A stretch of 64,000 bases of DNA from the NCBI RefSeq assembly GCF_003595525.1, contig NZ_CP022680.1:1514001-1578000 (forward strand), written 5' to 3'. The stretch comes from Streptococcus respiraculi. GTDB taxonomy: Bacteria; Bacillota; Bacilli; Lactobacillales; Streptococcaceae. Of this stretch, positions 29,574 to 39,444 are shown piece by piece (position 1 is the first letter of the stretch; each line of letters starts with the position of its first letter). A program made the translations under genes and the position numbers. The notes under the pieces are model-generated. The model was not told the origin of the DNA. It did not search any database and saw nothing but the letters and a program-made list of their open reading frames with translations.

Positions 29574-30929
29574 TTACCCTTTGACACCTGAAGCAACGAT
29601 ACTTTTTTTCAATTGTTTTGAAAAAAGAATAGATAGTAAAATAACTGGCATACTAGTTAGCACAGCCAAGCCCATCATAGCATTTTGCTTTGTTGCCACA
29701 TTGTTTGAAATATTAAATAAAGCAACATTTAATGTCCATAATTTCTGATCCTCTGTTACCAACCAAGCCCAGAAAAAGTCGTTCCAGTTCCCAATAAATG
29801 TCTGAAGAGCAATCAGAGAAATAATCGGTTTTGAAAGAGGCATGCAAATCTTACTATACAAAAACAAACTACCTGCTCCATCCAACTCAGCTGCTTCGAA
29901 ATAACTTCGGGGAATTTGATCAAAAAATCCCTTGTAAAGATAAATGTAGAACCCATAAGGATAAAGGAAAGGTAAGAGTAAAGCCCAATAATTATTGTAA
30001 GCCCCCATTTGCTTATACATCACTAGTTGCGGTAACATAATACTAGCAAATGGAACCATCATTGCTCCTAAGAAAAAGAGTAGAACAATTCGTCCAGCCC
30101 GCTTAGATAAGCGTTGGCTAATGATAAAGGCACAGATTGAGCATAAAAAAACTTGAACAACAATCGCAAATCCAATCACAATGAAACTATTGAATATAAA
30201 AGTCATAAACCCAAATTTTTGAATCGTTGGATGTTCTGAATACATGTAAGCCGGCATTTGGAAATAATAGAGGAAAGTTTCCAGATTAAGCAAAGCCTTC
30301 TCTTCATTTCCAACACTTAACAAGGTCCCAACTGTTTGATATTTTTCATCTAATAATTTTTTAACCTTACTTTGGAACGTTGTTTTTAATTCAGTAGGAG
30401 CTTTTTTATTAACTCCTTTCAGATTAAAGCTATAGCCAATCGACTGACTAGCACGAAGGTAGCGATCTTCATACAAAACAACATCTTTTTTTATCGTTGT
30501 TCCCTTGTAGATGCCATAATCTTTTTCCAGCTGTAATTTCATTTGATGGGCTCGCGAATAATAGATTGTCTCCCCATCCTTAGTGCCATAAATATTGATC
30601 TCCATGATTGAGTCTTTGGGCAACTTATAACTAATTCCCATCATCACAAGGACACTATCTCGAAGAATCTGATCTTTTAACTGCGCTTCATCCTTACTTT
30701 CTTTTGAATAATCCAACACAACAGATATACTATTTGCTGTGTCAGGAAGTAATTTAGGCGGAACTTCATATATTTTCGCATTGTCTTTCATAGCGCTAGA
30801 AACGGCAAATAGCATTGGGTACAGCATTAAAGCCGCAAACACGAGCGAAAAAATAGTTGCTGTCCATTTTAAATAACGCTCAGACTTGCTAAGAGGGATT
30901 CCCTTGTTTGCTTTCTTTCTAAATAGCAT
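29574..30929 (-). CDS. msmG: Sugar ABC transporter permease with extra extracellular domain (MsmG-like)
   Basis: 451 residues, about 170 longer than the usual MsmG/MalG-type permease. TM1 is about 21-45 (LVFAALMLYPMLFAVSSA). The family normally goes to TM2 after about 40 residues. Here a mixed-charge insert (about 65-220, with ISVVLDYSKESKD and KDSIMEINIYGTKDGETIYY) comes first and should lie outside the membrane. The normal core resumes near 235 (FIFNSFIVIGFAIVVQV) with the EAA loop SYFEAAELDGAGSLFLYSKICMP. It pairs with MsmF. The insert has no motif I recognise; it might dock the binding protein or sense substrate. Confidence 0.88.
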   Translation of the reverse strand: MLFRKKANKGIPLSKSERYLKWTATIFSLVFAALMLYPMLFAVSSAMKDNAKIYEVPPKLLPDTANSISVVLDYSKESKDEAQLKDQILRDSVLVMMGISYKLPKDSIMEINIYGTKDGETIYYSRAHQMKLQLEKDYGIYKGTTIKKDVVLYEDRYLRASQSIGYSFNLKGVNKKAPTELKTTFQSKVKKLLDEKYQTVGTLLSVGNEEKALLNLETFLYYFQMPAYMYSEHPTIQKFGFMTFIFNSFIVIGFAIVVQVFLCSICAFIISQRLSKRAGRIVLLFFLGAMMVPFASIMLPQLVMYKQMGAYNNYWALLLPFLYPYGFYIYLYKGFFDQIPRSYFEAAELDGAGSLFLYSKICMPLSKPIISLIALQTFIGNWNDFFWAWLVTEDQKLWTLNVALFNISNNVATKQNAMMGLAVLTSMPVILLSILFSKQLKKSIVASGVKG

Positions 30930-30938
30930 ATTCTCTCC

Positions 30939-31841
30939 TTATTCTCCATTTGATTTTTCAAAATGCATCTGAACCATTGTCACAACAGCAATGACAAGCA
31001 GTAAAATAACAGAGGCTGCCGATCCACGACCATAATTCAAATCTTTGTTAAATGAATCATAAATAAAAATCCCTTGGGTTGTTGAAGCTCCATTTGGACC
31101 TCCAGAAGCGTACATATAAGGCACATCTAGCATTTGCATGGTTGTAATCACTGCCATAATTAGTTGAATAAAAATCATAAAGGAAATATTAGGAAGAATG
31201 ATGTGGCGAATCCTACCAAAGCCTGTACAACCATCTAGGGCTGCTGATTCAATAATATCTCCAGAAATTCCCTGAATCGCAGATAAATACAAAAATACCG
31301 TCAAGCCACCACCCAAGACTCCCGGGAAAATAATACAGAATTTTACTAAAGCTGGATCACTCAACCAAGCCTGTGGACTACCGCCAAAAAATTTAAGTAT
31401 CTGATTCGCAACACCATATTCTGGATGCCAAATCCATTTCCAGATAATAACATTGACAGAAGTTGGAATCAAGGCAGGCAAAATATACAGGGTGGTTAAT
31501 GATTTTCTTAAACGAACTAATTCATTTAAGAAAAGCGCTTGAATCAACGGAATGACGAAACACATCACCAATTGGAGACCTAATAAAACAAAGGTATTAC
31601 GCCAAGCCCCCCAATAATGCTCCATCTTAAACATTTCTACATAATTAGCAAATCCGACAAATTTCCCAGGCGGATTTACTGGATTATATTGAAATAATGA
31701 AATATAAAATGCACTAAAAATTGGATAATATTTCAGCCATAGGGTAAACACAATGGGCAAAAATAAAATGAACCAAGGGGTGAGTTTTCGTCTGAAAGAA
31801 TGCCTTGTCGATTTTATTTTTTTTACTGATTGTAGATACAT
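30939..31841 (-). CDS. msmF: Sugar ABC transporter permease
   Basis: 300 residues, MalF-type permease with about six membrane segments (for example 22-42 and 85-106) and the EAA loop ESAALDGCTGFGRIRHIILPN. It forms the channel with MsmG for alpha-galactosides or related oligosaccharides delivered by MsmE. It lies 9 nt upstream of msmG. No ATPase gene is in the locus, so a shared MsmK-type ATPase from elsewhere is expected. Confidence 0.93.
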   Translation of the reverse strand: MYLQSVKKIKSTRHSFRRKLTPWFILFLPIVFTLWLKYYPIFSAFYISLFQYNPVNPPGKFVGFANYVEMFKMEHYWGAWRNTFVLLGLQLVMCFVIPLIQALFLNELVRLRKSLTTLYILPALIPTSVNVIIWKWIWHPEYGVANQILKFFGGSPQAWLSDPALVKFCIIFPGVLGGGLTVFLYLSAIQGISGDIIESAALDGCTGFGRIRHIILPNISFMIFIQLIMAVITTMQMLDVPYMYASGGPNGASTTQGIFIYDSFNKDLNYGRGSAASVILLLVIAVVTMVQMHFEKSNGE

Positions 31842-31965
31842 TTTATCGCTTCCTTTTACTATTTTCTTTTTTATAAGATTTTTTCTGAATAGAACGGACT
31901 TCTTTTAACAGTTTTTATGGTCGTTCATCAAAAGGAGTTTTATACCAAATCCAATTGGGATAGAA

Positions 31966-32059
31966 AAAGAAAAGAACCGTATGATGTAAACATATTTCCT
32001 GAAAAGCTAGTAACATTACTAACTTAGAAAATTCAGATCATCATCGGTTCACTTTCTTT
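31966..32059 (-). promoter_or_regulatory. Intercistronic inverted repeat between msmE and msmF
   Basis: Arms AAAGAAAAGAACCGTATGATG and CATCATCGGTTCACTTTCTTT (each 21 bp, about 18 matching) around a loop of some 50 nt, in the 249-bp msmE-msmF gap. Such a stem after a binding-protein gene could protect the 3' end of msmE mRNA or cause partial termination. It was not folded. Confidence 0.45.
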
Positions 32060-32090
32060 TATGAGAAAAATCTATTGACACAGATTACTA

Positions 32091-33419
32091 TTATTTTTTA
32101 TTCGCTTCATTAAATTTATCCAAAACTTCTGCTTCACACAATTTTTGAGCTTCAGCAAAAACTTTTTCTGGATCTGCGGATGGATCCGATAAAATTTTCT
32201 GTACAGCACGATCTACATATGAACCAAAATCACCTTTTCCATAAAATTCTAAACGACCAATCGTTTTCACTTTTTCTAGAACAGCGGCATATTCTTCTGG
32301 GAATTCGTAAAAATCAGTCACATTAATGTCTGAACGTGGGACAATAATTGGATTTGGTGCACCTTTCGTAGCTAAATTTTCAAAATAAGAAGAGATATAC
32401 TCCTTACTTGAGTAGAATTTGATAAATTCCCATGCTGCATCTTTTTTGGCCTGGTCAGATTTTGCGTTTATAAGCCAATTCACACCACCGATAGCTGTCA
32501 CTGGCTGTCCACCAGGTCCTACAGGTGGCAATGCAAGTCCAATATCATCAGGATCAATCCCATTTGTAATTGCCTCAGATACCCAGTCACTAGCAAAAGG
32601 CATCATCCCCACTTTACCAAGACCAAAGTTTGTTACTAGATCAGTAAATTTCAAGGTTAAATCACTTTGAATTACTCCTTCTTTCTTCAGCTCTTGATAG
32701 TATTTTGCTGCCTTAATAACCGCCGGATCCGTAAAGGTTAACGTTGCTGTACCATCTTCATTTTGCTTCGTCAAATCGCCACCAGCTTGCCATACATAGT
32801 ATTGGAAGAACCACTCTGTCCATTCCGCTGCCAATGTCGCATAACCAGTTGTTTGTTCTGAAAGCGCAGAAATCTTCTTAGCTGCTGCTAACGCTTCTTC
32901 CCATGTTTTAGGTGCTTCATTCAATCCTACTTCTTTAAACAATGCTTTATTGTATCCAAAAAGCATTGGTGACACCCGTGTTGGAACGGCATAGATTTTA
33001 CCATCCTTAGTAAACATATCAGTATAGTCTTTGGTAAAATATTGCCACTCATCCCATTTATCTGTATAGTTATTTAAAGGCTCCAAAATGCCTTTAGCTA
33101 TATAAGAGTTCGTTACTGTAAATGAGGCTTCTACCAAGTCTGGAGCTGTACCAGCTGCTACTCCCTGATAAAATTCATTCCCTGGATCACCTTCTTTGAC
33201 AACTTTATTCAATTTAATATTTGGATGCTCTTCTAAAAATTTTTTCTCCATAGAAGCTGACCAGTCATCTGCATTTCGACTCGTAACCCAAAGTGTTAAT
33301 TCTACTTGCTCATTACTGCTGTCTTTCATTTTTTCAGCAGTTGAAGAGCCACAGCCGAATAAGGAAGCAGCCAACAAAGTGGTGCATAGCGCTGTCGAAA
33401 AGAATTTCTTTGTCACCAT
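32091..33419 (-). CDS. msmE: Sugar ABC transporter substrate-binding lipoprotein
   Basis: 442 residues. Signal peptide with lipobox SLFGC (Cys23), so lipid-anchored. A family-1 extracellular solute-binding fold follows: VELTLWVTSRNADDW at the mature start, then FLEEHPNIKLNKVVKEGDPG and the hinge region GYNKALFKEVGLNEAPKTWEE. It captures sugar for MsmFG. First gene of the operon, divergent from msmR; a cre-like site lies 90 bp upstream of the start. Confidence 0.93.
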   Translation of the reverse strand: MVTKKFFSTALCTTLLAASLFGCGSSTAEKMKDSSNEQVELTLWVTSRNADDWSASMEKKFLEEHPNIKLNKVVKEGDPGNEFYQGVAAGTAPDLVEASFTVTNSYIAKGILEPLNNYTDKWDEWQYFTKDYTDMFTKDGKIYAVPTRVSPMLFGYNKALFKEVGLNEAPKTWEEALAAAKKISALSEQTTGYATLAAEWTEWFFQYYVWQAGGDLTKQNEDGTATLTFTDPAVIKAAKYYQELKKEGVIQSDLTLKFTDLVTNFGLGKVGMMPFASDWVSEAITNGIDPDDIGLALPPVGPGGQPVTAIGGVNWLINAKSDQAKKDAAWEFIKFYSSKEYISSYFENLATKGAPNPIIVPRSDINVTDFYEFPEEYAAVLEKVKTIGRLEFYGKGDFGSYVDRAVQKILSDPSADPEKVFAEAQKLCEAEVLDKFNEANKK

Positions 33420-33507
33420 AACCCGATCTCCTTTTTTCTTTGTCTAAACTACACAGAACAATCCTGTGTGGTTTATTCTAATGATATTTCCTAAGAATAG
33501 AATAACA

Positions 33508-33521
33508 AAAAAGCGCTTCCA
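33508..33521 (-). promoter_or_regulatory. Probable cre (CcpA site) upstream of msmE
   Basis: TGGAAGCGCTTTTT on the minus strand matches the cre consensus TGNAANCGNNNNCA at all but the final CA. The adjacent 33540-33620 region between msmE and msmR is AT-rich with repeated TATAAAATG-type words, plausible MsmR operators. Confidence 0.6.
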
Positions 33522-33640
33522 AGACCATAAAAAAATAGGATGACTTTTATATTATTTATTGTATAAATTCATATTTTACAATATAAAATGTCACAAAATC
33601 ATATAAAATGATATAATAATAATTAAGATAAGGGGGTATT

Positions 33641-34486
33641 GTGGTGAGTAAACAAGAATTTCATATTTTTAATAATCGTTCCTATATTGATTTATATCCT
33701 GTTCAATTTGGTAAAGAAATCTGCCAACCTTTGCATTCTTTTGGACCAACCAAAAAACAACATTACCTCTTTCACTATATTGTATCTGGATCAGGAGATT
33801 TCTATCTCACCGAAAAGCAAAAAAGTTTTCATCTGACTGCTGGCCAGGGATTTTTGATAGCACCCGATAGTATTTGTAGCTATGAAGCAGATTTGACTGA
33901 TCCTTGGACCTATATCTGGATTGAATTTGATGGTCTAAAGGCCGAACATTTTTTACACCAAGCAGGTCTATCAAGGAACCAGCCCATTTTCTCATCTTCA
34001 CACCCCCCTGTAGAAAGTGATGTTTACAAAGAGATAGACTACATCCAACAACTTCATAACGCTAAAAGTGCACAGCTCATTGGGCATCTATATCTATTTA
34101 TTGCTGCCTTGATTGAGGAATCTGCTACCAAACAGATAAGTAAACATAGTGATGCCAAAGACTTATATATTCGAGAAGCTATTAATTTTGTTGAACGTAA
34201 TCTTGACAGACCTATATCCATTGATGATATTGCGAAACAATGCAATCTAAATCGTCATTATTTCAGTCGTCTCTTCAAAGAGCAAATGGGAATCTCTCCC
34301 CAACAATTTCTCATTCAATATCGTATGAGCCGAGCCTGTGAACTATTAAAAGATACCGATAAGCAACTCAAAGAAATTGCAGAACTAGTCGGTTATTCGA
34401 ATCAGTTTAACTTTTCAACTGCTTTTAAAAATCACTACCAACTTTCTCCTAATCAATGGCGCCAAAAAAATAAAGGTGCTAGATAA
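33641..34486 (+). CDS. msmR: AraC-family transcriptional regulator of the msm locus
   Basis: 281 residues from a GTG start (33641; a second GTG follows at once) preceded by AAGGGGG. The N-terminal cupin-type sugar-binding domain (about 10-150) precedes a C-terminal pair of helix-turn-helix motifs (about 180-278): SIDDIAKQCNLNRHYFSRLF and LKEIAELVGYSNQFNFSTAF. MsmR of S. mutans activates the raffinose/melibiose genes; the divergent placement here supports the same role. Confidence 0.9.
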   Translation: MVSKQEFHIFNNRSYIDLYPVQFGKEICQPLHSFGPTKKQHYLFHYIVSGSGDFYLTEKQKSFHLTAGQGFLIAPDSICSYEADLTDPWTYIWIEFDGLKAEHFLHQAGLSRNQPIFSSSHPPVESDVYKEIDYIQQLHNAKSAQLIGHLYLFIAALIEESATKQISKHSDAKDLYIREAINFVERNLDRPISIDDIAKQCNLNRHYFSRLFKEQMGISPQQFLIQYRMSRACELLKDTDKQLKEIAELVGYSNQFNFSTAFKNHYQLSPNQWRQKNKGAR

Positions 34487-34532
34487 AAAATGAAAGAGTT
34501 CGTGATGCCTAGATAAGTAGCAAGACAAATCA

Positions 34533-34650
34533 AAAAGAGGCTGGGTAAGAAGTCTTAAAAATAATAAATGGTTTAGAATCAACGTTTCTTGATAACGTTG
34601 ATTCTAAGCCATTTTATGTTGTTCAATTTTTAAGACAAAGTCAAAAAGGC
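34533..34650. repeat. Nested-hairpin repeat element, copy A
   Basis: The outer inverted pair GTCTTAAAAAT / ATTTTTAAGAC (34552-34636) encloses a 49-bp hairpin AAATGGTTTAGAATCAACG / CGTTGATTCTAAGCCATTT (34566-34614, one mismatch). Outside these are GAGGCTGGGTAAGAA and AAAAAGGCTGAGC. A second copy is at 54104-54237. It lies between msmR (plus) and a minus-strand gene, so it could also serve as a bidirectional terminator. Confidence 0.75.
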
Positions 34651-34681
34651 TGAGCTTCATGTCAGCCTTTCATCAACATAT

Positions 34682-34960
34682 TTACGGACCAAAAAGAGCA
34701 TAGACTAGCCCAAATGAAATGGGAAAGGCAAAGATGAGCAGGATACTGATGAGAAGCCACCGCCATTTTCGGTACAAAATCGAAAGGATCAAGCTCAAAA
34801 GTCCAATGGTAGGCACGATAAAGAACGTTGCATAAGCAGCCCAACTAGCTGGCCAGAACCATTCTCTAGGAACTGGTAAAAAGGCAGACCCCCAGATCAT
34901 TAGGCCCAAATAGATAAGATAGTGATAGCGTTCTTTTAGTAAGGACTGTCCCACTTTCAT
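34682..34960 (-). CDS. Small membrane protein, unknown function
   Basis: 92 residues with three predicted membrane segments (about 14-28, 38-62, 68-90). Trp-rich loops include REWFWPASWAAY. The start has upstream AAGGAAACG and lies 26 nt after the glk stop on the same strand. I do not recognise a family. Confidence 0.65.
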   Translation of the reverse strand: MKVGQSLLKERYHYLIYLGLMIWGSAFLPVPREWFWPASWAAYATFFIVPTIGLLSLILSILYRKWRWLLISILLIFAFPISFGLVYALFGP

Positions 34961-34986
34961 ATTCGTTTCCTTGTTTTTTCTAGTCC

Positions 34987-35946
34987 CTATTTCAAGACAA
35001 GAGATGCAGCACCTAGAACACCCGCATCATTTCCTAGATTTGCTAGGGTTAATTTTGTTGATTGGGCAATTTGAGGGAAAGAATTCTGAAGATAAACTTC
35101 ATTGACCCCTTCTAGTAAGAAATCACCAGCTGCTGACACACCGCCACCGATGACAATATAAGCAGGATTTAAGACAGCTGCAATATTGGCACAGGCTGTT
35201 CCTAAATAGCGACAAAAATGACGGTAGACGATTAGAGCAAGGTCATCCCCTTCTTTTGCAAGATCAAAGACATCTTTTGCTGTTACATCCTGACCATCGT
35301 CAATACGTTTTTTCAATTCAGCATCGCCAGCATAACTTTCTGCATAACGACGGGTTAAGTTCACGATACCAGTTGCTGAAGCCACTGTTTCCAAGCAACC
35401 TTTTTTACCACAGGTACAAGCAATTGGCTCTTCAAAGTCAACTGTAATATGCCCTAATTCGCCACCAGCGCCGCCAAATCCACGAATCAAGTTGCCGCCA
35501 GCAATAACACCGCCACCGACACCAGTTCCTAAGGTCATAAAGACAACATCTGGATTGTTATCTCCAGCGCCGACCCACTGCTCACCTAAGGCTGCGACAT
35601 TGGCATCATTGTCAATGAAAAATGGCAAACCAATAGCAGATTCAATTTGTTCCTTGACCTGTTGAAGTGTCTTCCAGTTGAGGTTATAGGCTCCGATAAC
35701 TGTTCCAGCCTTGCTATCTACTACACCTGGCGAGCCCATTCCGATTCCTAGAAAATCATCTTTCGTTAATTGGTGCGTGTCAAATTGGTGCTGGATACTC
35801 TCAATAATATCTGGCACAATGTGACTACCTTCGTCTAAAATATTGGTCTTAATGGACCATTTTTCTTGGATTTCACCTTGTTCTGTTAGAATCGCAAATT
35901 TAACAGAAGTCCCACCAAGATCAATACCAATTATTTTCTTTGCCAT
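34987..35946 (-). CDS. glkA: ROK-family glucokinase
   Basis: 319 residues. It phosphorylates free glucose, for example that released by LacG or alpha-galactosidase. ATP motif IGIDLGGTSVKFAI at the N-terminus, the sugar-binding FIDNDANVAALGEQ, the ROK signature GELGHITVDFEEP and the zinc motif CTCGKKGC near residue 178. RBS GAGGAG before the ATG. Confidence 0.94.
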   Translation of the reverse strand: MAKKIIGIDLGGTSVKFAILTEQGEIQEKWSIKTNILDEGSHIVPDIIESIQHQFDTHQLTKDDFLGIGMGSPGVVDSKAGTVIGAYNLNWKTLQQVKEQIESAIGLPFFIDNDANVAALGEQWVGAGDNNPDVVFMTLGTGVGGGVIAGGNLIRGFGGAGGELGHITVDFEEPIACTCGKKGCLETVASATGIVNLTRRYAESYAGDAELKKRIDDGQDVTAKDVFDLAKEGDDLALIVYRHFCRYLGTACANIAAVLNPAYIVIGGGVSAAGDFLLEGVNEVYLQNSFPQIAQSTKLTLANLGNDAGVLGAASLVLK

Positions 35947-36011
35947 AAGATACTCCTCATAAATTATTATTTCGCCTTATTATACCACATTGCAAAGGCT
36001 TGCACTACTTT

Positions 36012-36347
36012 TTACCGAAAAATATATAGTAAAACCAAAAATTGCAAATGCAAGAGAAACCGTCCCGCACTAAATAAGAAGGTATAGATAAACTGAGTTC
36101 CCTCTCTCGTGCCGTTATAAAGAAAGAGACTCGAAATCAGGGTGAATCCTAGAGCAAAGCCCATCATTTGTAGGGGATTGTAGCCTTGACTGTAGGAAAT
36201 CAAGGTCACAAGCAAAAGTAAGCAAGCTCCTAGGGTCAGAACAAGGCAGAGACGGTTCATCCGCTTAGTCTTGAAATAGCTATAAGCTGCAGCTAGTAAG
36301 GTCACAATCAGATAAATCCCCATATAGACTACCATGATGATTTTCAT
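36012..36347 (-). CDS. Membrane protein of unknown function
   Basis: 111 residues with four predicted membrane helices (about 4-22, 32-50, 60-78, 86-108). Basic residues after the first helix (KTKRMNR) suggest orientation. It is 21 nt downstream of the ABC-F gene on the same strand and probably cotranscribed. No motif allows a function. Confidence 0.7.
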   Translation of the reverse strand: MKIIMVVYMGIYLIVTLLAAAYSYFKTKRMNRLCLVLTLGACLLLLVTLISYSQGYNPLQMMGFALGFTLISSLFLYNGTREGTQFIYTFLFSAGRFLLHLQFLVLLYIFR

Positions 36348-36368
36348 ATCAACTTGTCTCCTATCTTA

Positions 36369-38240
36369 CTAACCTTCACTCAATTCACTGAGGTACTCAT
36401 AGCGTTCATATTTTTCAAGTAGGGCTTCATTTTGCGCATCTAATTCCTTTTGCAAGTCTGATAGCCGTGTAAAGTCACTACCACAGGTCTGCATGGCTGC
36501 CTCGATTTCTGCTATGCTTTCTTCCAAGGTAGCAATATCCTCTTCAATAGTCGCCCATTCCTGCTTTTCAAAGTAGGACATGCGTTTTTGTTTATCACGC
36601 ACCTTTTCCTGCTTTTCTTTTACAGGAGTCGTTGCAGTTGCTGCTGCAGAAGCTAGAAAGGCTTTTTCATCCAGATAATCCGTATAATTTCCAAAAAAGG
36701 TCCGAACCCCCTCCTCTTCAAAGGCTAAGATTTTGGTTGCTACCTTATCTAGGAAATACCGATCGTGGCTGACCGTGATGACGGGACCCGCAAAGCCTTG
36801 AAGAAAATGCTCCAAGACGGTCAAGGTCGCAATGTCAAGGTCATTGGTCGGCTCATCAAGTAATAAGACATTCGGTCGTTCTAACAAGATTTTTAAGAGA
36901 TAGAGCCGTTTTTTCTCACCGCCAGACAGCTTTTGAATCAGTGTTCCATGGGTGTTGCGTGGAAAGAGAAACTGCTCCAAGAGTTCTGCAATCGAGACCA
37001 TGCCTGAGTTGGTTTCAGCTTCTTCTGCCACTTCTTGAAGGAAGCTGATGACCCGCTTATTTTCATCCAATCCTTGGTTCTGCTGGGAGAAATAGCCGAC
37101 GCGAATGGTCTCTCCTACAATCAATTGACCGCCTGTAGGCTGTATTTGACCTGCAATCAGATTGAGTAACGTAGACTTGCCTCTTCCGTTATCGCCGACA
37201 ATCCCAATTCGATCTTTGTTTTGAACCAGCAAATCAAAGTGGCTTAAAATCGTCTTAGTCGGATAGGCAAAATCCACCTGCTTGAACTCGATGACTTTTT
37301 TTCCGATACGGCTGGTTTCAAAATTGATTTCCAGATTACTGTCATCACTCTTATGAGCCAAGTCCGACTTCAAATCATGGAAGCGATTAATCCGTGCCTG
37401 TTGCTTGGTTGCTCGTGCCTGAGGCTGCCTGCGCATCCAGTCCAATTCCTGCTTATACAACTGTTCTTTTTTGTGACGCAAAGCCGCATCACGCTCGTCC
37501 TGCTCGGCTTTCAAGCGAACATAGTCCTGATAATTTCCTTGATACTCGGTTAGGCTAGCGCGGTCTAGTTCAAAAATGCGGGTTGCCACATTATCCAAGA
37601 AATAGCGGTCATGGGTGATGAAAAGAACTGTCTTTTTAGCCTGTTTCAAAAAAGTCGTCAGCCACTCAATGGTCTCAATATCGAGGTGGTTGGTCGGCTC
37701 ATCTAAGAGCAGTAAATCATCATCTCCTAATAAGACTTGTGCCAACTGAACTCGGCGTCGTAAGCCACCTGACAAATCTCCCACACGTTGGTTGGTATCG
37801 TTCAAGCCAAGTTTTGACAAAACAGTCTTAATTTGATGCTCAATTTCCCAAGCATTGAGAGCATCCATTTCTGTCATGACCTTCTCTAATCTTGTTTGGT
37901 TTTGCTCGCTATAATCTGCGACGAGGTGCTCGTACTGACGGATGAGCTCGATTTCCCGCAAGTCTGATGACAAAACTGTATCTAAAACCGTCTTGTCATC
38001 CTCAAACTCAGGCTCTTGAGTCAAATAGGCAATCGTATAGTCATTTTTCGTCCGAAAAGGAGACACATCACCATCAAACCCCAGCTTACCAGACAAGACA
38101 TCCAGTAGTGTTGTTTTCCCTGTTCCATTGACCCCGATAATCCCGATACGGTCGTATTGATGAATGATAAAGGAAATAGCTGAAAAGACAGTCTTATCTC
38201 CGACTGACTTGCTTAGTTGTTCAACGATAAAATCACTCAT
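36369..38240 (-). CDS. ABC-F family ATPase (Uup/YfmR-like)
   Basis: 623 residues with two nucleotide-binding domains. First: Walker [10 protein letters not shown] near 37, signature [10 protein letters not shown] near 158. Second: GDNGRGKST near 352, signature [10 protein letters not shown] near 440. The inter-domain P-site linker (about 240-310, Lys/Arg-rich) and a C-terminal coiled coil (about 540-620, Glu-rich) mark the Uup-type branch. There are no membrane segments, so it acts on ribosomes rather than as a transporter. It overlaps cca by 8 nt. A resistance role is not indicated. Confidence 0.9.
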   Translation of the reverse strand: MSDFIVEQLSKSVGDKTVFSAISFIIHQYDRIGIIGVNGTGKTTLLDVLSGKLGFDGDVSPFRTKNDYTIAYLTQEPEFEDDKTVLDTVLSSDLREIELIRQYEHLVADYSEQNQTRLEKVMTEMDALNAWEIEHQIKTVLSKLGLNDTNQRVGDLSGGLRRRVQLAQVLLGDDDLLLLDEPTNHLDIETIEWLTTFLKQAKKTVLFITHDRYFLDNVATRIFELDRASLTEYQGNYQDYVRLKAEQDERDAALRHKKEQLYKQELDWMRRQPQARATKQQARINRFHDLKSDLAHKSDDSNLEINFETSRIGKKVIEFKQVDFAYPTKTILSHFDLLVQNKDRIGIVGDNGRGKSTLLNLIAGQIQPTGGQLIVGETIRVGYFSQQNQGLDENKRVISFLQEVAEEAETNSGMVSIAELLEQFLFPRNTHGTLIQKLSGGEKKRLYLLKILLERPNVLLLDEPTNDLDIATLTVLEHFLQGFAGPVITVSHDRYFLDKVATKILAFEEEGVRTFFGNYTDYLDEKAFLASAAATATTPVKEKQEKVRDKQKRMSYFEKQEWATIEEDIATLEESIAEIEAAMQTCGSDFTRLSDLQKELDAQNEALLEKYERYEYLSELSEG

Positions 38241-39444
38241 TCTCTATCTTCTCCTTTAGAAAGGCCATGATTGGCGCAATCTCATTGGCCAAATCTCCCT
38301 CAACAATCGCATGCTCTACCTCATTTAGTAGGTGACCAAGAAGCGGTCCTGGTTTAATCTGGAAGGCCGTCATCACATCGTCCCCCTTGACCACAATCTC
38401 ATGCTTATCGTGAATGGTCAAAGACTCATCAATCGTATCAATCAGCTCGTAATCAACAGCCAGTCCTTGAGCCTGTCTGACTTCTTCTACTAGATAGAGC
38501 AACTCCTTTCCATAACGATAGCAGGCCTGCTTGGTTACGGAATGTTGCTTACGCAAATGGTAAATCTCTACTAGCTTTATCACCGTCCGCTGAAAATCAT
38601 TGCTGGTTTTCCAGTGCTTGAGAAAGGATTTGGTGTTTTTTATCTCCAGATAAGCCATCAACATCGCCCAGGCCTGTTCAGATGTTTGAAAGACAAAATC
38701 TTCTACAAGGGAAGCAAGAAAAGCTGTTAACTGCCTCTCTTTCCCCTTCATATCCGGCAGATAATCATAGGCTTTTGACGCAAGCAAGGCTTCCATTCCC
38801 CTGCGCCAGCCTTTTGCTAGTAAAAGTTTATCAAATTCGATGAAAATACGCTCAACTGATATCTTCTCTAGGAGCGGAGCTGTTTCTTTCATGGCCTCAA
38901 AAGTCGCTTCTTCGATGCTAAACTCAAGGCTTGCCGCAAATCGAAAACCACGCATAATCCGCAAGGCATCTTCATTAAAACGCTCGGTCGCAGTCCCCAC
39001 AGCCCGCAAGGTCTTCTGTTCTAAATCCCGCAAGCCGTCAAACTTATCAATAATTCTCGCTTCTTCATCCAATGCAAAGGCATTGACTGTAAAATCACGA
39101 CGTTTCAAGTCCTCTTCCAAAGAGCGCACAAAAGCCACCTGACTTGGACGACGGTAATCGACATAGACATCTTCTGTCCGAAAAGTCGTGATTTCATATT
39201 CGCCATGGTCTTCTAAGACCAATACGGTCCCATGCTCAATTCCCACGTCAATCGTACGTGAAAAAATAGCTTTCGTTTCTTCGGGATAACTCGATGAGGC
39301 AATATCTACATCGTGAATGGGTCGTCCTAAAATCGCGTCTCGCACCGAACCTCCGACAAAATACGCCTCAAAGCCCGCTTGTTTTATTTTCTCTAAAATC
39401 GGCAAAGCCTCCTGAAATTCAGAAGGCAGATTGTGTAATCTCAT
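38233..39444 (-). CDS. cca: CCA-adding tRNA nucleotidyltransferase
   Basis: 403 residues, class II CCA enzyme. It adds or repairs the CCA end of tRNAs. [11 protein letters not shown] at about 31 and HDVDIASS at about 44 hold the catalytic aspartates. The B-motif [13 protein letters not shown] and [12 protein letters not shown] follow. The start overlaps the dapB stop by 4 nt and the stop overlaps the ABC-F start, so expression is coupled. Confidence 0.95.
   Translation of the reverse strand: MRLHNLPSEFQEALPILEKIKQAGFEAYFVGGSVRDAILGRPIHDVDIASSSYPEETKAIFSRTIDVGIEHGTVLVLEDHGEYEITTFRTEDVYVDYRRPSQVAFVRSLEEDLKRRDFTVNAFALDEEARIIDKFDGLRDLEQKTLRAVGTATERFNEDALRIMRGFRFAASLEFSIEEATFEAMKETAPLLEKISVERIFIEFDKLLLAKGWRRGMEALLASKAYDYLPDMKGKERQLTAFLASLVEDFVFQTSEQAWAMLMAYLEIKNTKSFLKHWKTSNDFQRTVIKLVEIYHLRKQHSVTKQACYRYGKELLYLVEEVRQAQGLAVDYELIDTIDESLTIHDKHEIVVKGDDVMTAFQIKPGPLLGHLLNEVEHAIVEGDLANEIAPIMAFLKEKIENE

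Noticed and set aside
36369..38240. Antibiotic-resistance ABC-F protein
   Set aside because: The C-terminal coiled coil and housekeeping neighbours (cca, dapB) fit the Uup/YfmR type; nothing points to resistance.
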